From: Pseudomonas putida
GTDB taxonomy: Bacteria; Pseudomonadota; Gammaproteobacteria; Pseudomonadales; Pseudomonadaceae
Assembly: GCF_002741075.1 (NCBI RefSeq)
Contig: NZ_CP016634.1
Location: 62,001 to 126,000 of the forward strand
Reading direction: 5' to 3'
Length of the DNA stretch: 64,000 nucleotides
A program made the translations under genes and the position numbers. This document shows positions 17,033 through 26,872 of the stretch, piece after piece (position 1 is the stretch's first letter; every line of letters begins with the position of its first letter). The notes under the pieces are model-generated. The model was not told where the DNA came from, made no database searches, and worked only from the letters and a program-made list of their open reading frames with translations.

Positions 17033-17125
17033 GGCCCTTTCGCGGGTAAACCCGCTCCCACAGGTTCACCGCCGATCCTGAGCTCGGCGATAACCTATGG
17101 GAGCGGGTTTACCCGCGAAGGGGCC
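17033..17125. repeat. REP inverted pair (BIME-like)
   Basis: Two roughly 34-base arms around GCGGGTTTACCCGC in opposite orientation (17033-17066 and 17092-17125), separated by about 25 bases. It sits between a divergent LysR and GMC pair, unlike most copies here, which sit between convergent genes. Confidence 0.85.
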
Positions 17126-17245
17126 GGCTCAGGTATAGCGCTGTGCTAAAACGCACAGCGGCTGCGCGAAATCTCGTGTTTCGTCCTCGAAATTAATCAA
17201 TAAGATGGTCAGGGACAAGAATAAAAATCAGGCGCGAGGTTTCAC

Positions 17246-18892
17246 ATGCCATCAGCCGATTCAGTCTTCGACTATGTGGTTGTCGGTGCCGGTCCCGCCG
17301 GTTGCCTGCTGGCCAATCGCTTGTCCGCCGACCCTTCGTGTCGCGTATTGCTGCTCGAAGCAGGTGGTCGCGACAACTATCCCTGGATTCACATTCCCGT
17401 TGGTTACCTCTACTGCATCGGCAATCCGCGCACCGATTGGTGCTTCAAGACCGAGGCGCAGCCAGGCCTGGGTGGACGCAGTCTGGGCTATCCACGGGGC
17501 AAGGTGCTGGGTGGGTGTTCCTCGATCAACGGCATGATCTACATGCGCGGCCAGGCGGCCGACTACGATCGTTGGGCCGATCAAGGCAATGACGGTTGGG
17601 CGTGGAAGGATGTACTGCCGTTGTTCAAGGCCAGTGAGCGTCACTTCGCCGGTGCCAGCGACAGCCACGGCGCCGAAGGTGAGTGGCGAGTTGAACAGCA
17701 GCGTTATAGCTGGCCGATCCTCGATGCCTTCCGCGATGCCGCCGAGCAGACTGGCATCGCCAAGGTGGCGGATTTCAATACCGGCGATAACGCCGGCTGT
17801 GGATATTTTCAGGTCAACCAACGCAGTGGCGTACGCTGGAATGCCTCCAAGGCATTCCTGCGACCTGTGCAAGATCGCCCCAACCTGACGGTGCTCACCG
17901 GTGTGCAGGTCGATCAAATCCTTCTTGAGAACGCCCGCGCCACGGCGGTCAAAGCCCGCTGGCAAGGCGCCTGGCATGCGTTCAAGGCGCAGCGGGAGAT
18001 CATTCTCTGCGCCGGTGCGATCGGCTCGCCGGGCATCCTGCAGCGCTCCGGCATCGGCCCGCGCACATTGCTCGAGGGGTTAGGCATCGGGGTGCGCCAT
18101 GAGCTGCCGGGCGTGGGCGGCAACTTGCAGGATCATCTACAACTGCGCCTGATCTATCAGATCCGCAACACCCGCACGCTCAACCAGATGGCCAACAGCC
18201 TGTGGGGCAAGATGGGCATGGGCCTGCGCTACCTTTACGACCGCAGTGGCCCGCTGGCCATGGCGCCGAGCCAGTTGGGCGCTTTCGTGCGCTCGGGCCC
18301 CGAGCAGGCCACCGCCAATCTGCAGTACCACGTACAGCCCCTGTCGCTGGAGCGCTTCGGCGAGCCGCTGCACCGCTTCCCGGCATTCACCGCTTCGGTG
18401 TGCAACCTGCGCCCGGCCAGTCGCGGGCGCATCGATATCCGCAGCGCCGACATGCTTGCAGCGCCATCGATCGACCCCAACTACCTGAGTGATCCGCAGG
18501 ACCTCAAAGTCGCCGCCGATGCCATCCGCATCACCCGGCGAATCGTGCAGGCCCCTGCCCTGGCGGCGTTCGATCCGCGCGAGTACCTGCCCGGCCCTGC
18601 CCTGCAGACCGAGGCGCAATTGCACGAAGCCGCCGGCAAGATCGGCACCACCATCTTCCACCCCGTGGGTACCTGCCGCATGGGCAGCGGTCCGCTGGAC
18701 GTTGTGGATAACCAGCTGCGTGTGCAGGGTGTGCCGGGCCTTCGGGTGGCCGATGCCTCGATCATGCCGCAGATCGTTTCAGGCAATACCTGCTCACCCA
18801 CATTGATGATCGCCGAGAAGGCGGCGCAATTGATCTTCAAGGGAGCCTTGACCCAAACCAACCTCAGCGACACTGCGATACCGACGCCCTGA
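17246..18892 (+). CDS. GMC-family FAD oxidoreductase (choline/alcohol dehydrogenase-like)
   Basis: 548 aa flavoenzyme oxidising an alcohol to an aldehyde. FAD Rossmann motif DYVVVGAGPAGCLLANRLS near the N terminus, the GMC signature GKVLGGCSSINGMIYMRGQAADYDRW, second signature ILCAGAIGSPGILQRSGIGP and a C-terminal active-site region FHPVGTCRMG...NTCSPTLMIAEKAA. Length equals family norms. GAGG precedes the ATG. It is followed by an MHS-type transporter, so the pair may take up and oxidise one substrate. Genome annotations often call such genes choline dehydrogenase; true substrate is unknown and no aldehyde dehydrogenase is adjacent. Confidence 0.87.
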   Translation: MPSADSVFDYVVVGAGPAGCLLANRLSADPSCRVLLLEAGGRDNYPWIHIPVGYLYCIGNPRTDWCFKTEAQPGLGGRSLGYPRGKVLGGCSSINGMIYMRGQAADYDRWADQGNDGWAWKDVLPLFKASERHFAGASDSHGAEGEWRVEQQRYSWPILDAFRDAAEQTGIAKVADFNTGDNAGCGYFQVNQRSGVRWNASKAFLRPVQDRPNLTVLTGVQVDQILLENARATAVKARWQGAWHAFKAQREIILCAGAIGSPGILQRSGIGPRTLLEGLGIGVRHELPGVGGNLQDHLQLRLIYQIRNTRTLNQMANSLWGKMGMGLRYLYDRSGPLAMAPSQLGAFVRSGPEQATANLQYHVQPLSLERFGEPLHRFPAFTASVCNLRPASRGRIDIRSADMLAAPSIDPNYLSDPQDLKVAADAIRITRRIVQAPALAAFDPREYLPGPALQTEAQLHEAAGKIGTTIFHPVGTCRMGSGPLDVVDNQLRVQGVPGLRVADASIMPQIVSGNTCSPTLMIAEKAAQLIFKGALTQTNLSDTAIPTP

Positions 18893-18988
18893 CCCGGGTG
18901 CGTGCAACACCGGTGGCCTGCGGTCAGAGGTCACCGACAGTGGAAAACAACAATAATCACTGTGGCCTTCGGGCCGAGGACAGCAACG

Positions 18989-20611
18989 ATGTCGGACTAC
19001 ATCCAAGAGCAAGGCACGGCTGCCAGCACGGTCAGCCGACGTGAGGAACGCAAGATCATTTTCGCGTCATCCCTCGGGACGGTGTTCGAGTGGTATGACT
19101 TTTTTCTCTATGGCGCACTGGCGGCGGTGATCAGCACGCAGTTCTTCGCTGGCGTCAACGACACCACGGCGTTCATCTTCGCCTTGATGGCCTTTGCCGC
19201 AGGCTTTCTGGTCCGCCCGTTCGGCGCACTGGTGTTCGGCCGCTTGGGCGATATGATCGGGCGCAAGTACACCTTTCTGGTGACCATCGTGCTGATGGGC
19301 TTGTCGACCTTCGCCGTGGGGCTGCTGCCCACCTACGCCAGCATTGGCATCGCCGCGCCCATCATCCTGGTGCTGCTTCGCATGCTCCAGGGCCTGGCGC
19401 TGGGCGGTGAGTATGGCGGCGCGGCGACCTACGTGGCCGAACACGCACCGCCCGGTAAGCGTGGCTTTCATACCGGGTTCATCCAGTCCACTGCAACGCT
19501 TGGCTTGCTGCTTTCGCTGGTCGTCGTGCTGGGCAGCCGCTACATCAGTGGTGATGAGTTCGAGGCCTGGGGTTGGCGCTTGCCGTTCTTGCTGTCGATC
19601 TTCCTGCTGGCAATCTCCACCTGGATCCGCATGAGCATGGAAGAGTCGCCCGCTTTCGTGAAGATGAAGGCCCAGGGCAAGGTCAGCAAATCGCCAATCC
19701 GTGAATCCTTCACTTCCTGGCCGAACCTCAAGGTCGTGCTGACAGCACTGTTCAGCATCAACGCCGGCCAAGCCGTGACCTTCTATACGGCCCAGTTCTA
19801 TGTCCTGTTCTTCCTGACCCAGATGCTCAAGATGGATCCGGCCCAGGCCAATACCCTGCTGATCATCAGCGTGGTGATCGGTGCGCCGTTCTTCGTGTTC
19901 TTCGGCTGGTTGTCCGATCGGGTCGGACGCAAGCCGATCCTGATGATCGGCCTGCTGCTCGCGACGGTGCTGTACTTCCCGATGTTCAAGGCCCTGAGCC
20001 ATTACGCCAATCCGCAGATCGACGCTGCCAGCCAGCAGGCGCCGATCGTGGTCACTGCCGATCCACAAGGCTGCACCTTCCAGTTCGACCCGGTGGGCAA
20101 GGCACGCTTCGATAGCCCGTGTGACAAGGTCAAGACGTTCCTGGTCAAACAAGGCCTGCCATACAGTGCGGTGGATGCGCCAGCGGGCTCTGCGGTGCTG
20201 GTCACGATCGGCGAGCAGCGCATCGACGGGTTCGACGAGGCGGCCATGCGCACAGCAATCGAGCAAGCCGGGTACCCGGCCAAGGCAGATCCGGCGAGCG
20301 TCAACCAAGTGATGGTGGTGGTGTTGATCGTCGCCATGATCCTGATCGCCACCATGACCTACGGGCCTTTGGCGGCGGTGATGGTGGAGTTGTTCCCGAC
20401 CCGCATTCGCTACACTTCCATGTCCTTGCCCTATCACATCGGCAATGGCTGGTTCGGTGGCTTCCTGCCGACCGTCTCGTTCGCGTTGGTGGTGTACACC
20501 GGGGATATCTTCTACGGGCTCTGGTACCCGGTGCTGATTACCGGGGTGAGTCTCGTGGTGGGGTTGTTCTGCCTGAAAGAAACCAAGGATGTGGATATCG
20601 ACAAGGTGTGA
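18989..20611 (+). CDS. MHS-type MFS transporter with a large inserted loop
   Basis: 540 aa metabolite:H+ symporter of the ProP/ShiA/KgtP branch. Motifs: VFEWYDFFLYG in TM1, GRLGDMIGRKYTF (MFS motif A), ALGGEYGGAATYVAEHAP in TM4-5 and WLSDRVGRKPIL in the second half. Between the late TM segments lies an extra soluble insertion of about 100 residues (roughly 350-450) with two Cys (QGCTFQFDPVG...DSPCDKVKTF). The ATG has GAGGA nine bases upstream; a longer frame from 18902 is less likely. It follows the GMC gene by about 100 bases. Confidence 0.86.
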   Translation: MSDYIQEQGTAASTVSRREERKIIFASSLGTVFEWYDFFLYGALAAVISTQFFAGVNDTTAFIFALMAFAAGFLVRPFGALVFGRLGDMIGRKYTFLVTIVLMGLSTFAVGLLPTYASIGIAAPIILVLLRMLQGLALGGEYGGAATYVAEHAPPGKRGFHTGFIQSTATLGLLLSLVVVLGSRYISGDEFEAWGWRLPFLLSIFLLAISTWIRMSMEESPAFVKMKAQGKVSKSPIRESFTSWPNLKVVLTALFSINAGQAVTFYTAQFYVLFFLTQMLKMDPAQANTLLIISVVIGAPFFVFFGWLSDRVGRKPILMIGLLLATVLYFPMFKALSHYANPQIDAASQQAPIVVTADPQGCTFQFDPVGKARFDSPCDKVKTFLVKQGLPYSAVDAPAGSAVLVTIGEQRIDGFDEAAMRTAIEQAGYPAKADPASVNQVMVVVLIVAMILIATMTYGPLAAVMVELFPTRIRYTSMSLPYHIGNGWFGGFLPTVSFALVVYTGDIFYGLWYPVLITGVSLVVGLFCLKETKDVDIDKV

Positions 20612-20842
20612 AGGCTGACGTGTAGCAGGGTAAACCCACAGGGCCGTGCAAGATCAGACAGTGTGGATCGATCCTGCGGACATGAAAAAACCGGCGTAAA
20701 AGCCGGTTTTTTTATGCTGCGAAAAAACTTATGCACGATTTTCAAGAAAAGGTCATACAGAGAAATAAGCTTTAAAATCAATAAGTTATATAGAGTTTGC
20801 AGGTGATGATCCAAAACTTGCTCACAAGTTATCCACAGATCG
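20612..20842. other. Convergent AT-rich intergenic region with terminator and DnaA box
   Basis: Between the MHS transporter and the acyltransferase, whose 3' ends meet here. After the terminator at 20684-20714, about 100 bases are strongly AT-rich, followed by a perfect DnaA-box nonamer TTATCCACA at 20829-20837. Confidence 0.6.
20684..20714 (+). terminator. Rho-independent terminator of the MHS transporter transcript
   Basis: AAAAAACCGGC-GTAAAA-GCCGGTTTTTTTAT. The symmetric A and T tracts make it bidirectional, also suiting the convergent acyltransferase. Confidence 0.9.
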
Positions 20843-21613
20843 TCACGCGTTGTGTTCTGCCTGGTTTTCCGCCACCGGTGGTAGCGAACCCAAGGCCCGC
20901 TGGGTCGCTTCGTTCCAGGCTTGGGCGCGGTCGTTAAGCTCAGCGATCGCACGTGGGCCGGTGCCCACGGGGTACATCGGTTCGCCGATCACCACCTCGA
21001 TGGTTCCCGGGCGCTTGCCCCAGCCTTCACGTGGCCAGAACTTGCCGGCATTGTGCGCGATCGGCAGCACTGGCAGCCCGGCATTCACCGCCAGGGCTGT
21101 GCCGCCTCGGGAAAACTTGCCGATCTGGCCGTGAGGCACCCGCGTGCCTTCCGGGAAGATCAGCACCCACACGCCCTGCTTGAGCAGCTCGTCGCCCTTG
21201 CTGGCGACCTGGCGCAAGGCTTCCTTCGGGTTTTTCCGGTCGATGGCGATCGGGCGCAACATCGCCATCGCCCAGCCGAAGAACGGCACGTACAGCAGCT
21301 CACGCTTGAGCACCTGGCTCAGCGGCGAGAAGTACGCCGACAGGAAGAACGTCTCCCAGGTGCTCTGGTGGTTGGACAGAATCACACAGGGCTCCTTGGG
21401 CACATTCTCGGCGCCTGTGACCTTGTAGCGAATGCCCAGGACCACCCGTGCCAGGAACACGGCGCAGCGGCACCAGTACACGTTGATGAACCGGTAGCGC
21501 TTGTGGAACGGCAGAAACGGTGCGACGAAGAAACTCAGCGAGCACCACAGCAGCGAACTGGTGCCCAACAGCAGGTAAAAAAGAAAGATTCTGATCGCCT
21601 GCAGGATCGACAT
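20843..21613 (-). CDS. 1-acyl-sn-glycerol-3-phosphate acyltransferase (PlsC family)
   Basis: 256 aa inner-membrane acyltransferase making phosphatidic acid from lysophosphatidic acid. N-terminal hydrophobic segment (FLFYLLLGTSSLLWCSLSFFVAPF), motif I NHQSTWETFF (the HX4E variant), substrate-binding FPEGTRVPHGQIGKFSRGG and motif IV GLPVLPIAHNAG. It lies downstream of gmhB on the same strand, 64 bases away, so both probably belong to the glyQ-glyS-gmhB-plsC transcription unit. Confidence 0.88.
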   Translation of the reverse strand: MSILQAIRIFLFYLLLGTSSLLWCSLSFFVAPFLPFHKRYRFINVYWCRCAVFLARVVLGIRYKVTGAENVPKEPCVILSNHQSTWETFFLSAYFSPLSQVLKRELLYVPFFGWAMAMLRPIAIDRKNPKEALRQVASKGDELLKQGVWVLIFPEGTRVPHGQIGKFSRGGTALAVNAGLPVLPIAHNAGKFWPREGWGKRPGTIEVVIGEPMYPVGTGPRAIAELNDRAQAWNEATQRALGSLPPVAENQAEHNA

Positions 21614-21677
21614 AGTGGCATGTACCGTTGCGGGGCTTGCCCGCCTAAGGAAAAGTGCGCCACATGGGGCGCACTGC

Positions 21678-22205
21678 TTAAATGAGTGCTCTGGCGATGG
21701 CTGCCAGATCGTCGAAAATCAAAGTGCTTTGCGGAACGCCTTTTTCCAGCGTCCCCTGACCTTTGCCGGTTTTCACCAGCACAGGTTGTGCATCGACGGC
21801 CAGGGCGGCCTCCAGGTCACCTTTGCTGTCGCCGACGAACCAGACGCCAGCCAGATCGACCTGATAATGCTCGGCAATCGCCCGCAGCATGCCGGGCTTG
21901 GGTTTGCGGCAATCGCAACCTTCGTCCGGGCCGTGCGGGCAATGCACGATGTAACCCACCTCGCCCCCCAGCTCGGCCACCAGCGCGCGCAGGCGCGCAT
22001 GCATGGCCTCCAGGGTCGCCAGCGGGTAGTAACCGCGGGCGATGCCGGACTGGTTGGTGGCCACCGCCACCGTCCAGCCCGCCTTGCTCAACTGCGCGAT
22101 GGCCTCGATCGAGCCGGGAATGGGGATCCACTCTTCCAGCGACTTGATGTAGGCGTCGGAGTCGTGGTTGATCACTCCGTCTCGATCAAGAATCAGCAGT
22201 TTCAA
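21678..22205 (-). CDS. gmhB: D-glycero-beta-D-manno-heptose-1,7-bisphosphate 7-phosphatase
   Basis: 175 aa HAD phosphatase of ADP-heptose synthesis for the LPS inner core. Motif I LILDRDGVINHDSD at the N terminus, motif II VATNQSG, the zinc site CPHGPDEGCDCRKPKPGM that marks GmhB, and motif IV VGDSKGDLEAAL. It starts three bases after the glyS stop, indicating translational coupling. Confidence 0.92.
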   Translation of the reverse strand: MKLLILDRDGVINHDSDAYIKSLEEWIPIPGSIEAIAQLSKAGWTVAVATNQSGIARGYYPLATLEAMHARLRALVAELGGEVGYIVHCPHGPDEGCDCRKPKPGMLRAIAEHYQVDLAGVWFVGDSKGDLEAALAVDAQPVLVKTGKGQGTLEKGVPQSTLIFDDLAAIARALI

Positions 22206-22208
22206 GGC

Positions 22209-24263
22209 TTACCCCAGCAGCGAGATGTCGGCCACGCCCAGGAACAGGCCGCGCAGGCGGCTGAGCAGGGCATAACGGTTGGCGCGGACCTTGGCATCCT
22301 CGGCGTTGACCATCACCGCCTCGAAGAAGGCGTCGACCGGATCACGCAGGGCGGCCAGGCGGGCCAGAGACTCACTGTACTGACGTGCGGCCGCCATCGG
22401 TTGCACGGCCTGGTCGGCCTGCTGGATGGCCGAGTACAGGGAGAACTCGTTGGCGTTGTCGAAGTACTTCGGCTCGACATGGTCGGCGATGGCGCCTTCT
22501 GCCTTGCTCAGCAGGTTCGACACGCGCTTGTTCACCGCGGCCAGGGCCTCGGCTTCCGGCAGCTTGCGGAAGGCCTGCACAGCCTGTACGCGCTGGTCGA
22601 AGTCCAGGGCCGAACCTGGCTTGAGGGCACGTACCGAGAGGTAGGTGGCGACGTCGATGCCTTCGTCTTCGTAGCGCGCACGCAGACGGTCGAAGACAAA
22701 CTCCAGCACCTGCTCGCACAGGCCGGCGGCCTTGACCTTGGCACCGTACTGCTTGACGGCGAACTCGACCGCGGTGGTCAGGTCCAGGTCCAGCTGCTTC
22801 TCGATCAGGATGCGCAACACGCCCAGAGCGGCGCGGCGCAGGGCGTACGGGTCCTTGCTGCCGGTCGGCAGCATGCCGATGCCGAAGATGCCGACCAGGG
22901 TGTCGAGCTTGTCGGCGATGGCCACGGCAGCACCGGTCAGGGTCTGCGGCAGTTCGGCACCTGCGCCACGTGGCATGTACTGCTCGTTCAGCGCCAGGGC
23001 GACGTCTTCCGGCTCGCCGTCGTTCTGGGCGTAGTAGTAGCCGGCCACGCCTTGCATTTCAGGGAACTCGCCGACCATCTCGGTGGCCAGGTCGCACTTG
23101 GACAGCAGGCCCGCACGGGCTGCGCGCTGGGCGTCGCCGCCGATCAGCGGGGCGATGAATGCCGCCAGCCTGGAGACACGCTCGGCCTTGTCGTAGACCG
23201 TGCCCAGCTGAGCCTGGAAGACCACGTTCTTCAGGCGCTCGTTGAAGGTCTCCAGCGGCTGCTTCTTGTCTTGCTTGAAGAAGAACTCGGCGTCGGTCAG
23301 GCGCGGACGCACAACCTTCTCGTTACCCTGCACGATCTGCTTCGGATCACGGCTCTCGACGTTGGCCACGGTGATGAAGCGCGGCAGCAGCTTGCCTTCG
23401 CTGTCCAGCAGGCAGAAGTACTTTTGGTTGTCCTGCATGGTGGTGATCAGTGCTTCCTGTGGCACTTCCAGGAAGCGCTCCTCGAAGGAGCACACCAACG
23501 GCACCGGCCATTCGACCAGGGCGGTCACTTCGTCCAGCAATGCCGGCGGCACGACAGCGGTGCCTTCCTGTTGCATGGCCAGCTCCGCAGTGCGTTTGGC
23601 GATCAGCTCGCGACGCTCGGCGAAGTCGGCCAGCACGTAGGCCTTGCGCAGGTCTTCGACGTAGTTGGCCGGGGTGGTGATCACCACGTTCTCCGGGTGG
23701 TGGAAGCGGTGGCCACGGGACTCGCGACCGGCCTGCTGGGCCAGGAGGGTGCACTCGACGACCTGGTCGCCGAGCAGCATCACCAGCCACTGGGTCGGAC
23801 GCACGAACTCTTCACGGCTGGCGCCCCAGTGCATGCGCTTGGGGATTGGCAGATCGTTGAGCGAATCCTCGACGATGGTCGGCAGCAGGCTGGCGGTGGC
23901 CTTGCCCGGAATGTGCTGGGAGAAGCGCAGCTTGGCGCCGCTCTGGTCGATCTCGGCCAGATCCACGCCGCATTTCTTGGCGAAGCCCAGGGCAGCCTGG
24001 GTCGGGTTGCCCTCGGCGTCGAAGGCGGCCTGGCGGGGAGGACCGTCGATGTTGATGCTGCGGTCAGGCTGCTGCACGTCCAGCTGGCGGATCAGCACGG
24101 CCAGACGGCGTGGGGCGGCATAGACCTGCTTGCCGGTGTAGTTCAGGCCAGCGGCCTGCAGGCCTTTCTCGATGCCGGCCAGGAACGCATCGCCGAGGCT
24201 GGCGAGGGCCTTCGGTGGCAGCTCTTCGGTGCCCAGTTCGACCAGAAAATCTTGAGCACTCAT
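22209..24263 (-). CDS. glyS: Glycyl-tRNA synthetase beta subunit
   Basis: 684 aa, the tRNA-binding subunit of the bacterial alpha2beta2 glycyl-tRNA synthetase. N terminus [16 protein letters not shown], the middle region with an HD-like fold ([39 protein letters not shown], including the highly conserved EFPELQG-like motif) and a C-terminal anticodon-binding helical domain. It overlaps glyQ by four bases (ATGA). Full length. Confidence 0.97.
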   Translation of the reverse strand: MSAQDFLVELGTEELPPKALASLGDAFLAGIEKGLQAAGLNYTGKQVYAAPRRLAVLIRQLDVQQPDRSINIDGPPRQAAFDAEGNPTQAALGFAKKCGVDLAEIDQSGAKLRFSQHIPGKATASLLPTIVEDSLNDLPIPKRMHWGASREEFVRPTQWLVMLLGDQVVECTLLAQQAGRESRGHRFHHPENVVITTPANYVEDLRKAYVLADFAERRELIAKRTAELAMQQEGTAVVPPALLDEVTALVEWPVPLVCSFEERFLEVPQEALITTMQDNQKYFCLLDSEGKLLPRFITVANVESRDPKQIVQGNEKVVRPRLTDAEFFFKQDKKQPLETFNERLKNVVFQAQLGTVYDKAERVSRLAAFIAPLIGGDAQRAARAGLLSKCDLATEMVGEFPEMQGVAGYYYAQNDGEPEDVALALNEQYMPRGAGAELPQTLTGAAVAIADKLDTLVGIFGIGMLPTGSKDPYALRRAALGVLRILIEKQLDLDLTTAVEFAVKQYGAKVKAAGLCEQVLEFVFDRLRARYEDEGIDVATYLSVRALKPGSALDFDQRVQAVQAFRKLPEAEALAAVNKRVSNLLSKAEGAIADHVEPKYFDNANEFSLYSAIQQADQAVQPMAAARQYSESLARLAALRDPVDAFFEAVMVNAEDAKVRANRYALLSRLRGLFLGVADISLLG

Positions 24264-25207
24264 TGTGCAGCCTCCAGCTTAGCCAACACTTCGTCACGCA
24301 GTTCGGGGGTCGCCATCGGGAAGCCCAGGCGTGCGCGGGCTTGCAGATAGCTTTGCGCCACGTCCCGGGCCAGGGTACGCACGCGCAGGATGTAACGCTG
24401 ACGCTCGGTCACCGAGATGGCGCGGCGGGCGTCCAGCAGGTTGAAGGTGTGGGACGCCTTCAGGACCATTTCGTAGGTCGGCAGCGGCAGGTCCAACTTG
24501 ATCAGGCGGTTGGCTTCGCTTTCGTAGAAGTCGAACAGCTCGAACAGCTTCTCGACGTTGGCGTGTTCGAAGTTGTAGGTCGACTGCTCCACTTCGTTTT
24601 GGTGGAACACATCGCCATAGGTGACCTTGCCGAACGGGCCGTCGGCCCAGATCAGGTCGTAGACCGAGTCCACGCCCTGGATGTACATGGCCAGGCGCTC
24701 CAGGCCATAGGTGATTTCACCGGTGACCGGGAAGCATTCGATGCCGCCGACTTGCTGGAAGTAGGTGAACTGGGTCACTTCCATGCCGTTGAGCCAGATT
24801 TCCCAGCCCAGGCCCCAGGCGCCGAGGGTCGGCGATTCCCAGTTGTCTTCGACGAAACGGATGTCGTGGACCAGCGGGTCCAGGCCGATCGCCTTCAGCG
24901 AGCCCAGGTACAGCTCCTGGAAGTTGGCTGGGTTCGGCTTGAGCACCACCTGGAACTGGTAATAGTGCTGCAGGCGGTTGGGGTTTTCGCCATACCGTCC
25001 GTCGGTTGGGCGACGGCTAGGCTGCACATAGGCGGCGTTCCAGGTTTCCGGGCCGACGGCGCGCAGGAAAGTGGCGGTATGGAAAGTGCCGGCGCCTACT
25101 TCCATATCGTAGGGCTGAAGCACCACACAACCTTGCTCCGCCCAGTATTGCTGCAGGGCGAGGATGAGGTCTTGGAAGGTACGCACGGCTGGCGTAGGCT
25201 GGCTCAC
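24260..25207 (-). CDS. glyQ: Glycyl-tRNA synthetase alpha subunit
   Basis: 315 aa class II catalytic subunit activating glycine. Starts [43 protein letters not shown]; class II motifs [23 protein letters not shown] and [26 protein letters not shown] three codons further upstream is also open; I chose the one giving the usual MSQPTP start. It heads the leftward glyQ-glyS-gmhB group and is divergent from tag. Confidence 0.96.
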   Translation of the reverse strand: MSQPTPAVRTFQDLILALQQYWAEQGCVVLQPYDMEVGAGTFHTATFLRAVGPETWNAAYVQPSRRPTDGRYGENPNRLQHYYQFQVVLKPNPANFQELYLGSLKAIGLDPLVHDIRFVEDNWESPTLGAWGLGWEIWLNGMEVTQFTYFQQVGGIECFPVTGEITYGLERLAMYIQGVDSVYDLIWADGPFGKVTYGDVFHQNEVEQSTYNFEHANVEKLFELFDFYESEANRLIKLDLPLPTYEMVLKASHTFNLLDARRAISVTERQRYILRVRTLARDVAQSYLQARARLGFPMATPELRDEVLAKLEAAQ

Positions 25208-25294
25208 GAAATTCACCTGTATCTGGGGATGCGGATGTAAAGAGCGGGAGTATAACCCGATTCGCCTCGCCCTCTACCCATGGAATGGAGCCTT

Positions 25295-25846
25295 ATGCCA
25301 CGCTGTTTCTGGTGTACCGACGATCCGTTGTACCAGGCCTATCACGACCAGGAGTGGGGAACGCCGCAGCGTGACCCGGCGTTGCTCTTCGAGATGCTTT
25401 TGCTCGAAGGGTTCCAGGCCGGGCTTTCCTGGATCACGGTATTGAAAAAGCGCGAGCGCTACCGCGAGGTATTGCACGGCTTCGACCCGGTGAAACTGTC
25501 GCAGATGAGTGACGAGCGGATCGAAGAACTGATGCTAGACACCGGCATCATCCGCAATCGCCTCAAGCTCAAGGCTGTACGGCGCAACGCCCAGGCCTGG
25601 CTGGCTGTGGATAACCCGGCCGAGTGGCTATGGTCGTTCGTCGGTGGCGTGCCCAAGATCAACCACTTCAAGGCGCGCGGCGACGTGCCGGCGGCCACCG
25701 ACGAAGCCAGGGCCATGAGCAAGGCCCTGCAAAAGGCTGGCTTCACATTCGTCGGCCCGACCATCTGCTATGCCTTCATGCAGGCCACTGGCATGGTCAT
25801 GGACCACACCACCGACTGTGATCGTTACGCCGCGTTGCTGCGCTGA
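25295..25846 (+). CDS. tag: DNA-3-methyladenine glycosylase I
   Basis: 183 aa constitutive base-excision enzyme removing 3-methyladenine. Begins MPRCFWCTDDPLYQAYHDQEWGTP with the zinc-ligand Cys and His, then ETLLLEGFQAGLSW-like (FEMLLLEGFQAGLSWITVLKKR) and ends GFTFVGPTICYAFMQATGMVMDHTTDC, completing the HhH-related zinc site. GGAG lies six bases upstream of this ATG; an ATG five codons earlier lacks one. Confidence 0.95.
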   Translation: MPRCFWCTDDPLYQAYHDQEWGTPQRDPALLFEMLLLEGFQAGLSWITVLKKRERYREVLHGFDPVKLSQMSDERIEELMLDTGIIRNRLKLKAVRRNAQAWLAVDNPAEWLWSFVGGVPKINHFKARGDVPAATDEARAMSKALQKAGFTFVGPTICYAFMQATGMVMDHTTDCDRYAALLR

Positions 25847-25887
25847 AGCGTTACAATGCCCGCCTTGCAGAAATAAGGAATCCGGCT

Positions 25888-26775
25888 GTGGAAAAATTCA
25901 AAGGCGCCCTGATGGTCGGGGTGCTGCGACTGTTCGCCAAGCTGCCCTGGAGCGCGGTGCAGCGGGTCGGCGCGGGTATCGGCTGGCTCATGTGGAAGAT
26001 CCCCAACGGTTCGCGCAATGTGGTGCGCATCAACCTGGCCAAGTGCTTCCCGGAGATGAACCCGGCCGAGCGCGAGCAACTCGTGGGCCGTGCGTTGAAG
26101 GACATCGGTAAGTCCTTCGTCGAAAGCGCCTGCGCCTGGATCTGGCCACCACAACGTTCGCTGGAACTGGTCAAGGAAGTACACGGCCTGGAAGTGCTGG
26201 AGAAGGCCCTGGCCTCGGGCAAGGGCGTGGTGGGCATCACCAGCCATCTGGGCAACTGGGAAGTGCTGAACCACTTTTATTGCAGCCAGTGCAAACCGAT
26301 CATCTTCTACCGCCCGCCCAAGCTGAAGGCTGTGGATGACCTGCTGCGCGAGCAGCGTGTGCAGATGGGTAACCGCGTGGCGCCTTCGACCAAGGAAGGC
26401 ATCCTCAGCGTGATCAAAGAGGTGCGCCGTGGTGGCCAGGTGGGTATTCCTGCCGACCCGGAGCCAGCGGAGTCGGCGGGGGTGTTCGTGCCATTCCTGG
26501 GCACCCAGGCGCTGACCAGCAAGTTCGTGCCGAACATGCTGGCCGGAGGCAAGGCGGTGGGGGTGTTCCTGCATGCCCTGCGGCTGCCGGATGGCTCGGG
26601 CTTCAAGGTGTTCCTCGAAGCGGCGCCGGAAGAGATGTACAGCACCGACGTGACTGTGTCGGCGGCGGCGATGAGCAAGGTGGTCGAGCGTTATGTGCGC
26701 GAGTACCCGAGCCAGTACATGTGGAGCATGAAACGCTTCAAGAAACGCCCGGCCGGCGAGCCGCGCTGGTATTGA
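25888..26775 (+). CDS. lpxL: Lipid A lauroyl/myristoyl-type acyltransferase (HtrB/LpxL family)
   Basis: 295 aa inner-membrane late acyltransferase adding a secondary acyl chain to Kdo2-lipid A. N-terminal membrane helix, catalytic HX4E in GVVGITSHLGNWEVLNHF, and the conserved VGIPADPEPAESAGVFVPFLG and EYPSQYMWSMKRFKKRP segments. It sits 41 bases after tag. Assignment to LpxL versus LpxM/HtrB-like paralogues is uncertain. Confidence 0.88.
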   Translation: MEKFKGALMVGVLRLFAKLPWSAVQRVGAGIGWLMWKIPNGSRNVVRINLAKCFPEMNPAEREQLVGRALKDIGKSFVESACAWIWPPQRSLELVKEVHGLEVLEKALASGKGVVGITSHLGNWEVLNHFYCSQCKPIIFYRPPKLKAVDDLLREQRVQMGNRVAPSTKEGILSVIKEVRRGGQVGIPADPEPAESAGVFVPFLGTQALTSKFVPNMLAGGKAVGVFLHALRLPDGSGFKVFLEAAPEEMYSTDVTVSAAAMSKVVERYVREYPSQYMWSMKRFKKRPAGEPRWY

Positions 26776-26787
26776 GATTTTCACTGT

Positions 26788-26866
26788 CCCCTGTGGGAGC
26801 GGGTTTACCCGCGAATGTGTCGGTGAATCCAACATCGCATTCGCGGGTGAACCCGCTCCCACAGGG
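26788..26866. repeat. REP inverted pair between convergent genes
   Basis: 29-base arms (26788-26816 and 26838-26866) starting CCCTGTGGGAGCGGGTTTAC and its complement with one mismatch. Placed between the 3' ends of the lipid A acyltransferase and the TPR gene. It may act as a terminator or mRNA-stabilising structure. Confidence 0.9.
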
Positions 26867-26872
26867 ACCGCG

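Noticed and set aside
21615..24350. A 911-codon plus-strand frame opposite gmhB and glyS
   Set aside because: Shadow of the glycyl-tRNA synthetase codon pattern; low-complexity His/Gln/Gly/Val composition and no domain.
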